Below, piece by piece: positions 1-7,977 of a stretch of 64,000 nt of DNA. The DNA is taken from positions 1 to 64,000 of the forward strand of contig BTQZ01000003.1 of NCBI GenBank assembly GCA_036986135.1, given 5' to 3'. Source of the DNA: JADFRG01 sp036986135. GTDB taxonomy: Bacteria > Chloroflexota > Anaerolineae > Anaerolineales > E44-bin32. Each line of letters begins with the position of its first letter. Position 1 is the stretch's first letter. A program made the position numbers and the translations under genes. The notes beneath the pieces were generated by a model. The model made no database searches. It worked only from the letters and a program-made list of their open reading frames with translations, and was not told where the DNA came from.

Positions 1-108
1 GTATTTCCCATCGCCTTGCTGATTTTCCCCTCGATTATGATTATTCTGTTGGGACCTGCAGCAATGCTGCTCTTGGCTTCGCCTATGGGAGGCATTCTCG
101 GGGGGTAA
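1..108 (+). CDS. C-terminal end of a TadC-like type II secretion system F family protein (partial)
   Basis: The first frame is open from base 1 to a TAA at 106-108 and gives 35 residues. These form a hydrophobic helix containing the segment LLIFPSIMIILLGPA, then a short Gly-rich tail. An Ile/Phe-Pro helix followed by LLGPA is the usual C-terminus of GspF/TadC platform proteins of Tad pili, where it is the last membrane segment. The rest of the gene lies before the window. The TadZ-like fusion near 26-27 kb fits a Tad system in this genome. The call rests on this short tail only. Confidence 0.6.
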   Translation, partial: VFPIALLIFPSIMIILLGPAAMLLLASPMGGILGG

Positions 109-168
109 TTAGCCGGCAGCCCAAGATCAGCCGGCAGCCGCTCTATCGGTAAAACACTGCGCAATCGA

Positions 169-858
169 ATGATCGCACTGCAAAGGTGGGTAGGAGCAGG
201 TCTCGACCTGCTCTTTCCGATTCAATGTACAGGATGCGGCGAAGCCGGCGCCATCTGGTGCGATGAATGCGATGTGTCGATTATCAGATTGACCGAACCG
301 CAATGCCAACAATGTGGCTGTCCGCTTGAAAATCGCAGATCCTGCCCCTCGTGCGCCTCAAGGAGACCTACACTGCAGGTTCGTTCATACGCCCGATACA
401 AAGAGCCGGTCGCACGAGCGCTGCTCCACCTCAAGTACCGCCCCGATCGTCGGCTGGCCTCCGTGATGGGCGCCTGGCTGGAGGAATTGCGCGTTCGGGA
501 TGGCTGGCGCGCGAGCATCATCATTCCAGTTCCGCTGAGCAAGCGCAGAATGCAAAAGCGCGGATTCAATCAAGCGGCTCTCCTTGCGGAAGCCTTGGGT
601 CGCCGCGCCGTCTTGCCCGTTGATCCGAGCCACCTCAAACGCGTTGTAGACACACGATCTCAGGTCGGATTGGATCCCTACGAGCGTTGGCATAACGTAA
701 GGCAAGCCTTCAAAGCGGAATCTCGATCATTCGAGGGTGAGCATGTTCTCATCGTGGATGATCTGTTCACGACCGGCGCCACTCTGTCGGCCTGCGCCAC
801 GGTAATTCGGGCTGCCGGCGCTCAATCCGTCGTGGGGCTGACTGTGGCTAGGGCATAA
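169..858 (+). CDS. comF: ComF family protein (phosphoribosyltransferase-like competence protein)
   Basis: This 229-residue protein has the ComF architecture. An N-terminal zinc-ribbon-like part carries paired cysteines (CTGC, CDEC, CQQCGC, CPSC, about residues 20-65). A type I phosphoribosyltransferase fold follows, with the PRPP-binding loop VLIVDDLFTTGAT near residues 193-206. In competent bacteria ComF helps bring single-stranded DNA into the cytoplasm; in others its role is not settled. The ATG at 169 has no clear Shine-Dalgarno sequence, but it gives the standard N-terminus leading into the first cysteine pair. hpf follows after 48 bases on the same strand, so co-transcription is possible. 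Confidence 0.9.
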   Translation: MIALQRWVGAGLDLLFPIQCTGCGEAGAIWCDECDVSIIRLTEPQCQQCGCPLENRRSCPSCASRRPTLQVRSYARYKEPVARALLHLKYRPDRRLASVMGAWLEELRVRDGWRASIIIPVPLSKRRMQKRGFNQAALLAEALGRRAVLPVDPSHLKRVVDTRSQVGLDPYERWHNVRQAFKAESRSFEGEHVLIVDDLFTTGATLSACATVIRAAGAQSVVGLTVARA

Positions 859-906
859 TCGAGTTCGCAGCGCGGTGAGGGATAGAAAATAAACGGAGGA
901 AGCCAG

Positions 907-1467
907 ATGCCAATTGCGGTAAGCATTCATGTACGTGATATGGAATTGGATTACCGCCTCAAGGACTATGTCGAATCGCGCGTTTCAAAGCTCGATCACT
1001 ACCTCGACATACTGGATGAGGCAAACGTGGACTTGAGGCATGCGCGGACCGCTCGCAGCGCGGAAGATCGTCAGGTGGCCCAGCTGACGGTCCGGGGAAA
1101 GGGCGTGCTATTGAGAGCAGAAGAACGCACGGACGACATTTATGCCTCGGTGGATGCAGTTCTTGCTAAAATCCAGCGGCAGATCGACAAGTACAAGGGG
1201 CGGCGCTGGCGGGCTAGGGGCGACGGTCGAAAAATGGCGGAGATACTTTCAGAGGAGTCAGATAAGGTGATTGAAGACGCAGATCAGATCGCGCGTCGCA
1301 AACGATTTCACCTGGTTCCGATGAGTGAAGCTGAAGCGATCGAACAGATGAGTCTGCTGGGCTATGAGGATTTCTTCATTTTCTACAACGCGGATACGAG
1401 TGAGGTGAACGTCCTCTACCGAAGATTTGATGGCACATTGGGCCTGATCGAATCGGAGGTTGTCTAG
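907..1467 (+). CDS. hpf: Ribosome hibernation-promoting factor, long form
   Basis: The 186-residue product has an N-terminal S30AE/YfiA domain (about 1-100). It binds the decoding channel of the 30S subunit and blocks mRNA and tRNA during dormancy. A C-terminal domain (about 128-183, with FFIFYNADTSEVNVLYRR) dimerises in long HPF proteins to make inactive 100S ribosomes. Length and both domains match the long form typical of bacteria lacking separate RMF. A good ribosome-binding site (GGAGG) lies 7-8 bases before the ATG. It follows comF and is convergent with the HNH gene beyond 1.66 kb. Confidence 0.93.
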   Translation: MPIAVSIHVRDMELDYRLKDYVESRVSKLDHYLDILDEANVDLRHARTARSAEDRQVAQLTVRGKGVLLRAEERTDDIYASVDAVLAKIQRQIDKYKGRRWRARGDGRKMAEILSEESDKVIEDADQIARRKRFHLVPMSEAEAIEQMSLLGYEDFFIFYNADTSEVNVLYRRFDGTLGLIESEVV

Positions 1468-1513
1468 CACAGCGACGGATCCATTTAGAATCATCCCCAG
1501 GAAATAAAGAGAC

Positions 1514-1534
1514 CCGGACGGATATATCCTCCGG
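1514..1534 (+). terminator. Weak hairpin downstream of hpf
   Basis: CCGGA and TCCGG close a stem with GGAT/ATCC inside, leaving a single-base bulge and a very tight loop. A T-containing but not T-only stretch follows. It sits 47 bases after the hpf stop, between convergent genes, so it may help termination. The tight loop and lack of a T run make this a weak call. Confidence 0.3.
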
Positions 1535-1560
1535 ATCTTGCGTTTATGTCTCCTCCGCCA

Positions 1561-1646
1561 CCGGCCTTTCAAGAGCTGTTACCAATCCTGGTTGCCCGCG
1601 AAGTGAGACCAATAGAAGTGCAGTGCGGATGCCTTCGGCTCTTGCG
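1561..1646 (-). pseudogene. Decayed duplicate of the 3' end of the HNH endonuclease gene
   Basis: Bases 1561-1646 align without gaps to 1665-1750, the last 28 codons of the neighbouring HNH gene, with 17 mismatches in 86 positions (about 80% identity) and an offset of 104 bases. Read on the minus strand in the matching frame, the copy keeps most of the peptide (EPKASAL, then YWSH, then GNQDW) but has a stop codon after the Trp. No further 5' part of a second copy is present. It is therefore a remnant of a tandem duplication or of a replaced paralogue. Confidence 0.75.
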
Positions 1647-1661
1647 ATTATTCCGCTTCCG

Positions 1662-2174
1662 CTACCAGCCTTCCAGGAACTGTTCCCACTCCTGGTTGTC
1701 TGCAAGGTGAGACCCGTAGAGGTACAGCGCGGAAGCCTTCGGCTCGTGCGGCGGGCGAAGGAGGGACATGTGTGCTTCCTGGATGGCCCTTCCGCCCTTC
1801 TTGAGGTTGCAGGCCGAGCAGGCCGTAACCAGGTTAGTCCACAAGTGGTCGCCGCCCCTGTGCCGAGGGATCACATGATCCAGCGTAAGATGGCGACCGT
1901 TTGACCCGCAATACTGGCAGGTGTGGCCATCCCGTCTGAATACCTCTCGCTTGCTCAGGCGCACGCGGGGACGCGGCCGCTTCACCATGTAGCCCAGCCG
2001 TATTACCGAGGGACGGGGATAGTCCTTGCGAACGGTACGGATGAACCCGCGCCCGTTGAGCAGCATTTCCGCCTTGCCCTTGAATACGAGCCCGATAGCA
2101 CGGCGAGTCGAGCAGACATTCAGGGGCTCGAAATTCGCATTCAGGAGCAGAACGGGATCGTTAATGATATGCAT
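1662..2174 (-). CDS. HNH endonuclease family protein
   Basis: The 170-residue product has a central HNH nuclease fold. CQYCG and CSAC are the structural zinc pairs, and LTLDHVIPRHRGG holds the metal-binding His and Asp; the downstream Asn lies in WTNLVTAC (roughly residues 86-130). Similar stand-alone HNH proteins of this size are widespread in Chloroflexota, Cyanobacteria and Actinobacteria and are mostly uncharacterised. The N-terminus (INDPVLLLNANFEPLNVC) is the conserved start of this family, supporting the ATG at 2174. It is transcribed away from the phn-like operon and toward hpf. A decayed copy of its 3' end lies directly downstream. Confidence 0.9.
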   Translation of the reverse strand: MHIINDPVLLLNANFEPLNVCSTRRAIGLVFKGKAEMLLNGRGFIRTVRKDYPRPSVIRLGYMVKRPRPRVRLSKREVFRRDGHTCQYCGSNGRHLTLDHVIPRHRGGDHLWTNLVTACSACNLKKGGRAIQEAHMSLLRPPHEPKASALYLYGSHLADNQEWEQFLEGW

Positions 2175-2264
2175 TATGCGGAAACCACGATGCTTTGGCT
2201 AAGATTCATTCGGAAGGCCAGGTCATGCTGGGCCGAAATGAGCCTCAATGGCTCTCGGGCGGGG

Positions 2265-2270
2265 ATTATA
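2265..2270 (-). promoter_or_regulatory. Possible -10 element of the HNH gene
   Basis: The minus strand reads TATAAT here, about 90 bases before the HNH start codon. No convincing -35 hexamer lies 16-18 bases upstream. A small GAGCC/GGCTC hairpin lies between this site and the gene. Confidence 0.25.
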
Positions 2271-2318
2271 TCACTGGGGAAAAACGAGCATTTGGGAGGT
2301 GGATATCTCAATCAGAGC

Positions 2319-4142
2319 TTAGACGAAGCGCCGGCGAATTGCCGAACTGGTATAGTCCATGCTTGCGACGACAATGGCGATTGCGAGCATCGCGGCGCTC
2401 GCGGCCCGGTAGTCGAGCAGCCGAATGTTCTGCTGCAGCAAGAAACCGATGCCGCCGCCTCCCGCGAAGCCAATGATGGTCGAGAACCGAACATTGATGT
2501 CCCAGCGGTACATCAGGAATGAGATATAGGGCGGGACGATTTGCGGAACGACGGCAAACTTGATGACCTGTGCGCGATTGGCCCCGGTGGCCCGTACGGC
2601 CTCCAGGGGACCCAGGGCGATGCTCTCCACTTGTTCCGAAAAAAGCTTGCCCAGGGCTGCCACCGTGTGCAGGGCAAGCGCCACGGCGCCTGCAAAAGGA
2701 CCGATTCCCAGCCACACTACGAACACAATCACCAAGACGAGCGGTTCCACTGATCGGATCCCGTTAAACACAGTGCGCGTGACGAAGTACACCCAGTATC
2801 CCATGGGAAGCGGCTGCCTCGGATCGACGCGCAGCGTAAGCAGTGCGCCGCCGATCGCGCCGAGGATGGCAGGAATGACGAAGGTCCGGGTCAGATCCAA
2901 AATCTGATAGAGCCAGTCGATCGCGGCACCGATCAATGCAAATAACGCCGCTCCGGCCAGCGCCGCGACCGCGAGATTGATGATGCGCACCGTCCTAGAA
3001 TCCAGCCGGTCCGAGGCCTGCTGGCCGACCCGCCCGCCAAGGCTTCCCAAGGTACCGCCCGCGATCAACGCTGCGGAGGCCGGCGTGAGCATTCGCAAGC
3101 TGTCTCCAAGCTGAAACACGAAATTACCCAGGAAGCCCAGCGGGCCCAGCGTATCGACGAGGGCGTCACCCACAAGCAGCATCGTATAGGCCACCAGGTA
3201 CGAGATGGCGATCGTCGCAAGCCCCGCCAGAACATAGCCAAATCCGCGTACCAGCTTGGCACTTATTCCTGAAAATCGCTCCATCACGCGCGGGACCGTT
3301 GATATGGAGGCCAGGCCAATCGCAAGCGCACTGAGCACCACGCCACCGGCGATGAACGCGGTATCTCCAAGGATGGATTCTGCAAGACGCCCGATCTGGA
3401 TCGCGATTGCGCCCCCCAGCGCCACGCCAATGGGCCAGCCCAGCAAAGTCAGCGAGATACTCGTCAGCGGGCTCCTAATCTCCGACATCAGATTCTGGGC
3501 GGCCAAGAAACTGAGGGGGACAGCCAGGATGGCTCCGAAGGTGGTGGCCAGCAGGGCAAGGAATACGGTTTCGACGATTTTGTCAAAAACCAATTTCCCG
3601 GTTCTGGAAATCCGCGGTCCGCCCACGTTTTGACGCGCAGTGGCGCGAATGGCCTGCGCTTCCTCAATCGGTTGCCGGTTGGGAAGGTCACTCGTAATTG
3701 AAAAGTAACCTCGTGAATCCGTCTCGAACGAGCCGAGCTGCAGTTTGGCGCCACTTTGCGCGATGAAGTTCACGGGCCCAGAAGTATTGGGAAGGAATTT
3801 GAAGCCCTCAATCGTCACAGTGTCTTTGGGCCCGGCGCAGGCCGGCGTCACGACGACATAAGCTCCGCTGGTGTCAACATTGATGGGGGGCGCCGAGCCC
3901 TGTGGGCAGGGCAGGTGGAAGGGTACGTCGACGTCCTGCTCTATCTGCTCGAACTCAATAACATCGGGATGAGCCAGGGCCCGGAGGATGCGTGTCAATT
4001 GAGTGAGCCGTACCTCATCGCGCGTGGTTTCGAAGTTGACATCCGTTACCGAGAAACCGAATGCATACACCACGACCACCAAAAAGATAACACCCACAAT
4101 AATCAGCCACCGCACGACGGGTTTTTTTCGGAGATTTCTCAT
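2319..4142 (-). CDS. phnE: PhnE-type ABC permease with large insertion and extracytoplasmic domain
   Basis: This is a 607-residue membrane protein; ordinary PhnE proteins are near 260-290. Residues 10-30 form one membrane helix. Residues 31-185 are probably outside the membrane and include a beta-rich stretch (about 94-155) resembling an IPT/TIG or Ig-like fold. The permease core begins at 186-218 (ETVFLALLATTFGAILAVP), is interrupted by about 230 residues of extra hydrophobic sequence (219-448), and resumes at 449-607. The EAA-type coupling loop is at about 513-540 (EAVRATGANRAQVIKF), ending in the usual C-terminal helices. It overlaps phnC by 4 bases. The family is clear; the ligand is not. 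Confidence 0.88.
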   Translation of the reverse strand: MRNLRKKPVVRWLIIVGVIFLVVVVYAFGFSVTDVNFETTRDEVRLTQLTRILRALAHPDVIEFEQIEQDVDVPFHLPCPQGSAPPINVDTSGAYVVVTPACAGPKDTVTIEGFKFLPNTSGPVNFIAQSGAKLQLGSFETDSRGYFSITSDLPNRQPIEEAQAIRATARQNVGGPRISRTGKLVFDKIVETVFLALLATTFGAILAVPLSFLAAQNLMSEIRSPLTSISLTLLGWPIGVALGGAIAIQIGRLAESILGDTAFIAGGVVLSALAIGLASISTVPRVMERFSGISAKLVRGFGYVLAGLATIAISYLVAYTMLLVGDALVDTLGPLGFLGNFVFQLGDSLRMLTPASAALIAGGTLGSLGGRVGQQASDRLDSRTVRIINLAVAALAGAALFALIGAAIDWLYQILDLTRTFVIPAILGAIGGALLTLRVDPRQPLPMGYWVYFVTRTVFNGIRSVEPLVLVIVFVVWLGIGPFAGAVALALHTVAALGKLFSEQVESIALGPLEAVRATGANRAQVIKFAVVPQIVPPYISFLMYRWDINVRFSTIIGFAGGGGIGFLLQQNIRLLDYRAASAAMLAIAIVVASMDYTSSAIRRRFV

Positions 4143-4891
4143 CCGACGCGTTTTGCCTCTTGGCCGTAGATCTCTTTGAACCTGGCGTCGTCGATTGCCT
4201 TAGGGGGCCCGTCGAACATCAGCACGCCTTCGTTGAGTGCTATTGCTCGGTGGGCATAGCGGTGCACCAGATCCAGAAAGTGCAGGCTGCAGATGACCAT
4301 GACACCGTCGTCCTGATTGATGTCTTCAAGGTGCGACATGATAGAGTGCGCCAGGACCGGGTCAAGGCTTGCCACGGGCTCGTCGGCCAGCATGATTTCT
4401 GGCTCCTGCATCATCGCTCTGGCGATCCCGACCCGCTGCTGCTGGCCGCCGCTGAGTTCATCCGCGCGTTTGTTTGCCTGATCGGCGATCCCCACTCGCT
4501 CCATCTGAGCCATCGCCATCTCCATATCCTCCCGGGAGAACCGATTGATCAGACTGAGAGCGGAATTTACGTAACCGAGTCGGCCAGAGAGCACATTCGT
4601 GACAACTTTCGAGCGGTTCACCAGATTGAAATGCTGGAACACCATTCCGATCTTCCGGCGGATGTGAAGCAGTTCGTCTTGGCTGGCCTGCGCGATGTCG
4701 ACGCCGTTCCAAATCACCTGGCCCTCTGTCGGCTCTACGAGACGATTGATGCAGCGCAGAAGCGTCGACTTTCCCGAACCACTGAGCCCGATCACGGCCA
4801 GGAATTCTCCGGACTCGACGGTAAAGCTGACGTTGTCGAGAGCCAGCACGTTGCCCGGGTAGATCTTGGTGAGGTTCTTGACTTCAAGCAT
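4139..4891 (-). CDS. phnC: PhnC-type ABC transporter ATPase
   Basis: The 250-residue ATPase has Walker A GLSGSGKSTLLR (about 35-46), a Q-loop (VFQHFN), signature ELSGGQQQRVGIARA, Walker B IMLADEPVASLD and an H-loop (CSLHFLDL). Overall it matches PhnC of phosphonate/phosphite-type importers. It is the only ATPase in the minus-strand cluster at 2.3-7.9 kb, so it should energise PhnE and perhaps also the amino-acid-type permease. Its stop overlaps the phnE start (ATGA), indicating translational coupling. An intrinsic terminator lies between the binding-protein gene and this one. Confidence 0.92.
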   Translation of the reverse strand: MLEVKNLTKIYPGNVLALDNVSFTVESGEFLAVIGLSGSGKSTLLRCINRLVEPTEGQVIWNGVDIAQASQDELLHIRRKIGMVFQHFNLVNRSKVVTNVLSGRLGYVNSALSLINRFSREDMEMAMAQMERVGIADQANKRADELSGGQQQRVGIARAMMQEPEIMLADEPVASLDPVLAHSIMSHLEDINQDDGVMVICSLHFLDLVHRYAHRAIALNEGVLMFDGPPKAIDDARFKEIYGQEAKRVG

Positions 4892-4974
4892 GAAGGCCTA
4901 TTGACGTCCGGAGGTTCGGGGCTGTGCAGAGATATTCTGCAGCCGATAGCGAAATTCTAACCGCGAAAAAACAA

Positions 4975-5012
4975 GAGGCTGTCTCAAGCGGAGTTGAGAC
5001 AGCCTCTTTAGG
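4975..5012 (-). terminator. Intrinsic terminator/attenuator between binding-protein gene and phnC
   Basis: A perfect 13-bp stem (4975-4987 with 4994-5006) encloses a 6-base loop. On the minus strand it is followed by a T-rich run (TTGTTTTTTC). It lies just after the stop of the fused binding protein at 5029. It should give partial termination, so that the binding protein is made in excess of ATPase and permease. Confidence 0.85.
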
Positions 5013-5028
5013 CATCGGGAGATTGAGA

Positions 5029-6849
5029 CTACTCGCCGATGTTTTCGAGCGTGATTCCCTGCTGCTCCATTAGGATGCGGATGCCGTCGAAGTTCTCATC
5101 GAAGATCGGGCCCGCGCCTGTCCACTCATAGAAGTCAGGCGAGCAGATGGTTTCCGCATTTACCTGGCACGCATCAGATTCCAGATAAGCGATCAATGCA
5201 TCGATGATGGGCTGCTTGAGCTCATCCGGAAACTCTGGCGACCAAGACATGGTGTCATTGGGGATCTCGGGCGAGATGGCGAGGATACGGACCTTTTGTA
5301 CGACGTCCGGAGCCTCTTCTCGGATGCCCGCCCGCGCATCCAGCACTCGGTATTCGCCACAGTAGAGCTTGCCTGCATCGTTCAGCCCGCACTCGGAAAT
5401 GAATTCATCCGGAATGTCGGGTGGATCGCCCAGTTTCCATCGGCCCTCGGGCAGGAGCGGCGGGCTGAAGAACGTGGTGGCAAAGTCGACCTCGCCGAGG
5501 TACACCGCGCGCGCCGATGCCGAGTGACCACCCGTTTCGACCTGATCGCCAGGGGTGATCCCCAGGTCGGTCAGCTGAGACAGTGGAACCAGATAGCCGG
5601 AGGTCGAAGCCGTATCGCCGTAACCCCAAGTCTTGCCCTCCAGATCCTGTAGAGTCTGGATATCGCTGTCGCGGGGGACGATGTACTGCGCCCAATACAC
5701 GTTCCAGCCAAACCGTTCTGAGGCCAGAGCCGGCTCGACACCGCACAGGCCATTAGCCAGTGCGTAGCCGAAGGCCGGGATAAACCCGATCGTGTTCGTG
5801 GGCGAAGCGCACATTTCTTCGATCGTTGCGGCATAGGAAGTTGGGACGCTGACTTCGAAGACCAGTCCTGTGGCATCGCCGAGGAACTGCTCGATCGCGT
5901 CGCCCGATTCGACCATGACGTCCACGTTCACGGACGGCACGAATAGCACCTGGATGGGATTGTCGGCCGTGCCGAGATCCGGCGTTGCATACGCGCCCTC
6001 CCCGACATCGTCATAAGTGGTCACGAAGTCCGGGCCGAACCACTTCTTGTTGATCTGCTCCAGAAAGCCATCTTCCTTCATCTCGGCGATCACCGCATTG
6101 AAGGCGTCGACCAGATCGCTTCCCTTGGGGAAGATGAAACCAAGCTGATCGCTCGAAAGCGAGGGACCGACGAGCTTCAGTAGATCCTTGTTAGCCCCCA
6201 GGTAGCCCTGGCCGGCGGTCTCGTCCACGACGGTACCGTCGGTGTCGCCACTGACGACGGCCTGTACGGCCTGACCGAAGTCATCAAAGGTCTGAATTCG
6301 ATCCGCGCCGACCGCGGCCTCGGCAACTGCGTAGTTGGTAGTACCGATCTGCTGCGAAAGAATCGCATCCGGGTCGGCTGCCAAATCGTCGAGGCTGTCG
6401 AAGCGGTCGTCATCCTTTCGGACAAGCAGCCGCTGCTCGAGGTTTATGTATCCATCCGTGAAGTCCACCGACTTGGCACGCTCTTCGGTGATGGTGATCC
6501 CGTCCGCAGCCATGTCGAACTGCCCATCGGCCACTGAGGCGATCATCGTATCCCAGGCAAACTCCTGCCAGTCAGGAACGCAGTTGAGGCGCTTGCAGGC
6601 CTCGTTGATGAAGTCGTAGTCCCACCCGTCTGCTTCACCGGTATCAAGCAGCACGAAGTTAAAGGGCAGGTAGGCATTCTCGATGGCGATCGAGATCTTC
6701 CTGCCGCCGAGGTCCGGCAGCCCGGAAGGCTCTTCCACTTCCGGTGGTGGTGCTGTTGTGGGCGCCGGCTCTGGAGTAGCGGTCGAACAGGCCGCGACGA
6801 CCAGGGCGCCTAATAGCAACAGGCTAAGAAGAAACACAGGTCTCTTCAC
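5029..6849 (-). CDS. Fused lipoprotein: family-3 solute-binding domain plus PhnD-like binding domain
   Basis: This 606-residue protein begins with a lipoprotein signal (lipobox VVAAC, Cys21) and a Pro/Thr/Glu linker. Residues about 48-275 form a family-3 (amino-acid type, SBP_bac_3) binding domain with FDMAADGITITEERAKSVDF. Residues about 290-600 form a phosphonate-type PhnD-like domain (GKTWGYGDTASTSGYL, then ARAVYLGEVDFATTF). Two complete binding folds on one anchored chain match the two permease types in the same operon. The GTG start at 6849 is preceded by a strong Shine-Dalgarno sequence (AGGAGGAG). The ligands cannot be read from sequence. The fusion is the central oddity of this cluster. 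Confidence 0.88.
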   Translation of the reverse strand: MKRPVFLLSLLLLGALVVAACSTATPEPAPTTAPPPEVEEPSGLPDLGGRKISIAIENAYLPFNFVLLDTGEADGWDYDFINEACKRLNCVPDWQEFAWDTMIASVADGQFDMAADGITITEERAKSVDFTDGYINLEQRLLVRKDDDRFDSLDDLAADPDAILSQQIGTTNYAVAEAAVGADRIQTFDDFGQAVQAVVSGDTDGTVVDETAGQGYLGANKDLLKLVGPSLSSDQLGFIFPKGSDLVDAFNAVIAEMKEDGFLEQINKKWFGPDFVTTYDDVGEGAYATPDLGTADNPIQVLFVPSVNVDVMVESGDAIEQFLGDATGLVFEVSVPTSYAATIEEMCASPTNTIGFIPAFGYALANGLCGVEPALASERFGWNVYWAQYIVPRDSDIQTLQDLEGKTWGYGDTASTSGYLVPLSQLTDLGITPGDQVETGGHSASARAVYLGEVDFATTFFSPPLLPEGRWKLGDPPDIPDEFISECGLNDAGKLYCGEYRVLDARAGIREEAPDVVQKVRILAISPEIPNDTMSWSPEFPDELKQPIIDALIAYLESDACQVNAETICSPDFYEWTGAGPIFDENFDGIRILMEQQGITLENIGE

Positions 6850-6995
6850 GTTATTCTCCTCCTAAAGTCTCGTGTAGTTTCTGATGGATCTTATCGCTGA
6901 TGAAACGCGGGCAACTCCGATTTACCACCTCCTCTCGTAGGTTCAGGTTAATTGCCGTCCGTGGTGAGTCGAATCTATTTCTCTGCGAGGGGATT

Positions 6996-7910
6996 CTACC
7001 CTGACTTGAGCCGCCGTTCCATGAATTTAACTCCTGCGGATAGCACCAGCGTCATGGAAAGATAGAGGAACGCGAGGGAGTAGTAGGTTTGGGGGAAGAT
7101 AAAGGAGGCGGCTGCATATTTCTTGCTCAGTTGCGTGATCTCCGTCACCCCAATGACGGATACCAGCGATGATTCTTTCAACATGGCGATGAAGTCATTT
7201 CCAAGCGGCGGCAGCACCCGCCGAACTGCTTGGGGAAGGATTATCAAACGCAGGGATTGAAAGCGGGTCAAACCTAGCGAATTGGCGGCTTCCACCTGCC
7301 CCCGCCCGATGGACTGAATTCCGGCCCGGAAGATCTCTGAGGAGAATGCACCGTAGCTGATGGCCAGCGCAATGATGCCTCGCACGATGAAGCTGATGTC
7401 CCGCACATTAAGCGCATTGAGGGCATTTTCGGTGGATAGCAGGCCCGCACTGGCCAAGGCATCTCCGACATTGTTGATCAGCCCGACTCCCAACGGCACC
7501 AGGACCAGCGCCCAGATAAAAATCTGTACGAGTATCGGAATACCGCGCACGACCTGCACGTACAGAACTGCAGCATTCCTGGCGATGACGTTACTGGAAA
7601 GCTGGCCAAGCGCCGTAACCAAGCCCAACACGATCGCGATCGAGTAGGCCGACAATGTGACGATGATCGTGAACCGAATACCGACCCCGATGAACTGGAT
7701 GATCTGTTTGTAAGTTTCATCCGTCACGAACTTGAAGACGAGCAGCGCTCCGATTCCGAAGATGATCAGTGCCCACCAGGGGAAATCCGACAGATTAGTC
7801 GATAGACGCGCCGAAAAACTGGGCACCGGCCTCCGAACCTCGGCGGATATTTCAAGCGGTGCGGTAGCAGTATCCAACGCGTGACCGATCGGATCGGGCA
7901 ATTCTATCAC
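6996..7910 (-). CDS. Amino-acid-type ABC transporter permease (HisM/GlnP family)
   Basis: The 304-residue protein has a roughly 35-residue cytoplasmic lead and then several membrane helices. It carries the polar-amino-acid permease coupling loop EAANSLGLTRFQSLR with ILPQAVRRVLPPLGNDF (about 226-258). The start appears to be GTG at 7910, as no in-frame ATG occurs before the membrane core. It is the first gene of the minus-strand cluster, 146 bases before the fused binding protein. No GlnQ-type partner ATPase is in the window; the only ATPase downstream is PhnC-like. The family assignment is firm; the substrate is unknown. Confidence 0.88.
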   Translation of the reverse strand: MIELPDPIGHALDTATAPLEISAEVRRPVPSFSARLSTNLSDFPWWALIIFGIGALLVFKFVTDETYKQIIQFIGVGIRFTIIVTLSAYSIAIVLGLVTALGQLSSNVIARNAAVLYVQVVRGIPILVQIFIWALVLVPLGVGLINNVGDALASAGLLSTENALNALNVRDISFIVRGIIALAISYGAFSSEIFRAGIQSIGRGQVEAANSLGLTRFQSLRLIILPQAVRRVLPPLGNDFIAMLKESSLVSVIGVTEITQLSKKYAAASFIFPQTYYSLAFLYLSMTLVLSAGVKFMERRLKSG

Positions 7911-7938
7911 TCGCTATACGGGCGCAAAATGCGACTGC

Positions 7939-7967
7939 TTGTATCTTTGAAATGCGCCCATTACAAT
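7939..7967 (+). promoter_or_regulatory. Promoter for folC, giving a near-leaderless mRNA
   Basis: TTGTAT, 17 bases, then TACAAT. Transcription would start about 7974, only a few bases before the folC ATG at 7978. No Shine-Dalgarno sequence is visible, which fits a leaderless or near-leaderless message. Confidence 0.55.
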
Positions 7968-7977
7968 TCGCCCCCTC

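Noticed and set aside
4160..4960. 266-codon plus-strand frame
   Set aside because: It is antisense to phnC, whose Walker and signature motifs are intact on the minus strand.
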